In this document: piece after piece, positions 5,936 through 6,072 of the stretch | How positions within the stretch are numbered: the first letter of the stretch is position 1 | How the letters are laid out: the number at the start of each line of letters is the position of its first letter | Assembly (NCBI GenBank): GCA_946004305.1 | Contig: CAMFZJ010000076.1 | Location: 1 to 6,072 of the forward strand | DNA: 6,072 nt | Reading direction: 5' to 3' | Origin: an uncultured Clostridia bacterium | Lineage (GTDB): Bacteria; Bacillota; Clostridia; Oscillospirales; Acutalibacteraceae | The notes under the pieces: generated by a model | Seen by the model: only the letters and a program-made list of their open reading frames with translations | What the model was told of the DNA's origin: nothing | Database searches by the model: none | Made by a program: the position numbers and the translations under genes

Positions 5936-5964
5936 ATTGTATCACACTACGCCATAGTTTTCAA
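5936..5964 (-). promoter_or_regulatory. Promoter of the folate operon
   Basis: TTGAAA (5964-5959) and TACAAT (5941-5936) are 17 bases apart on the minus strand, and a TG placed one base before the -10 makes it an extended -10 element. Transcription would begin near 5929, about 20 bases upstream of the riboswitch, so the whole aptamer lies in the leader. Confidence 0.75.
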
Positions 5965-5984
5965 TATGTAAATAATATAAAAAC

Positions 5985-6025
5985 CTATTAAAAAAACAAA
6001 AGCACACCACATTGTGATGTGCTTT
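5985..6025 (-). terminator. Intrinsic terminator for a leftward gene outside the window
   Basis: On the minus strand AAAGCACA (6025-6018) pairs with TGTGCTTT (6006-5999). One mismatch and a further three-pair stem (CAC/GTG) close on a three-base loop. The stem is followed by TTTGTTTTTTT. The plus-strand side (TTTATAGG) is a poor T-run, so the minus direction is favoured. It isolates the folate promoter from an upstream gene that is not in the window. Confidence 0.8.
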
Positions 6026-6072
6026 ATAGGTCTAACACCCTAAAAACTGAATAAAGAAATGTGATAAAGGGA
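6026..6072. other. Window edge, no gene supported
   Basis: All three minus-strand frames in these 47 bases meet a stop, so at most the last codons of an upstream gene could be here. On the plus strand CTAAAAACTGAATAAAG loosely recalls boxA-like sequences around rRNA genes in Firmicutes. That resemblance is weak and no rRNA or tRNA sequence is visible. Confidence 0.3.

Noticed and set aside
5998..6025. Short palindrome considered as a repeat or protein-binding operator
   Set aside because: The T-run that follows on the minus strand makes an intrinsic terminator the simpler reading.
1..6072. CRISPR array, insertion sequence, tRNA or prophage attachment site
   Set aside because: No regularly spaced repeats, transposase frames, inverted-repeat ends or cloverleaf sequences were seen. 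The only tandem repeat is the coding linker at 29-121.

Overview
The window reads as a low-GC, Gram-positive anaerobe of the class Clostridia, most likely an Oscillospiraceae/Ruminococcaceae-type gut bacterium. The grounds are strong Shine-Dalgarno sites, sigma-A-type promoters, AT-rich spacers, a secreted protein with Pro/Thr/Glu linkers of the kind common in Ruminococcus-like fibre degraders, and a folate operon headed by what looks like a tetrahydrofolate (THF) riboswitch. The genus cannot be fixed from this stretch.

Left part (1-2443). A partial secreted multidomain protein runs leftward off the window edge: signal peptide, cohesin-like module, second beta-rich module, 13-residue tandem linker repeat. 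Diverging from it across a 215-base promoter region is a rightward SGNH/GDSL hydrolase without a signal peptide. The hydrolase converges on the folate operon, and a long hairpin with T-runs on both sides sits between them as a probable two-way terminator.

Right part (2544-5964). A compact leftward operon holds folE (GTP cyclohydrolase I), an HD-domain phosphohydrolase, folP (dihydropteroate synthase), a folB-folK fusion (dihydroneopterin aldolase plus HPPK) and folA (dihydrofolate reductase). Spacings are 15-30 bases, with an 8-base overlap between folE and the HD gene. The operon has a good promoter (5936-5964), a roughly 97-nt leader RNA matching the THF riboswitch class, and a following segment that can pair with the folE ribosome-binding site. 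The genes cover GTP to THF, except for removal of phosphates from dihydroneopterin triphosphate and addition of glutamate (folC). No pABA-synthesis gene is visible. The HD protein is a natural candidate for the phosphate-removal step. The end product, reduced folate, would bind the leader and close a feedback loop.

Right edge (5985-6072). A hairpin plus T-run on the minus strand ends some leftward transcript from outside the window. The last 47 bases contain no supported gene.

The two observations most worth following are the HD protein inside the folate operon, and a specific switching model in which the riboswitch's L3 loop and the folE ribosome-binding site compete for the same leader segment.
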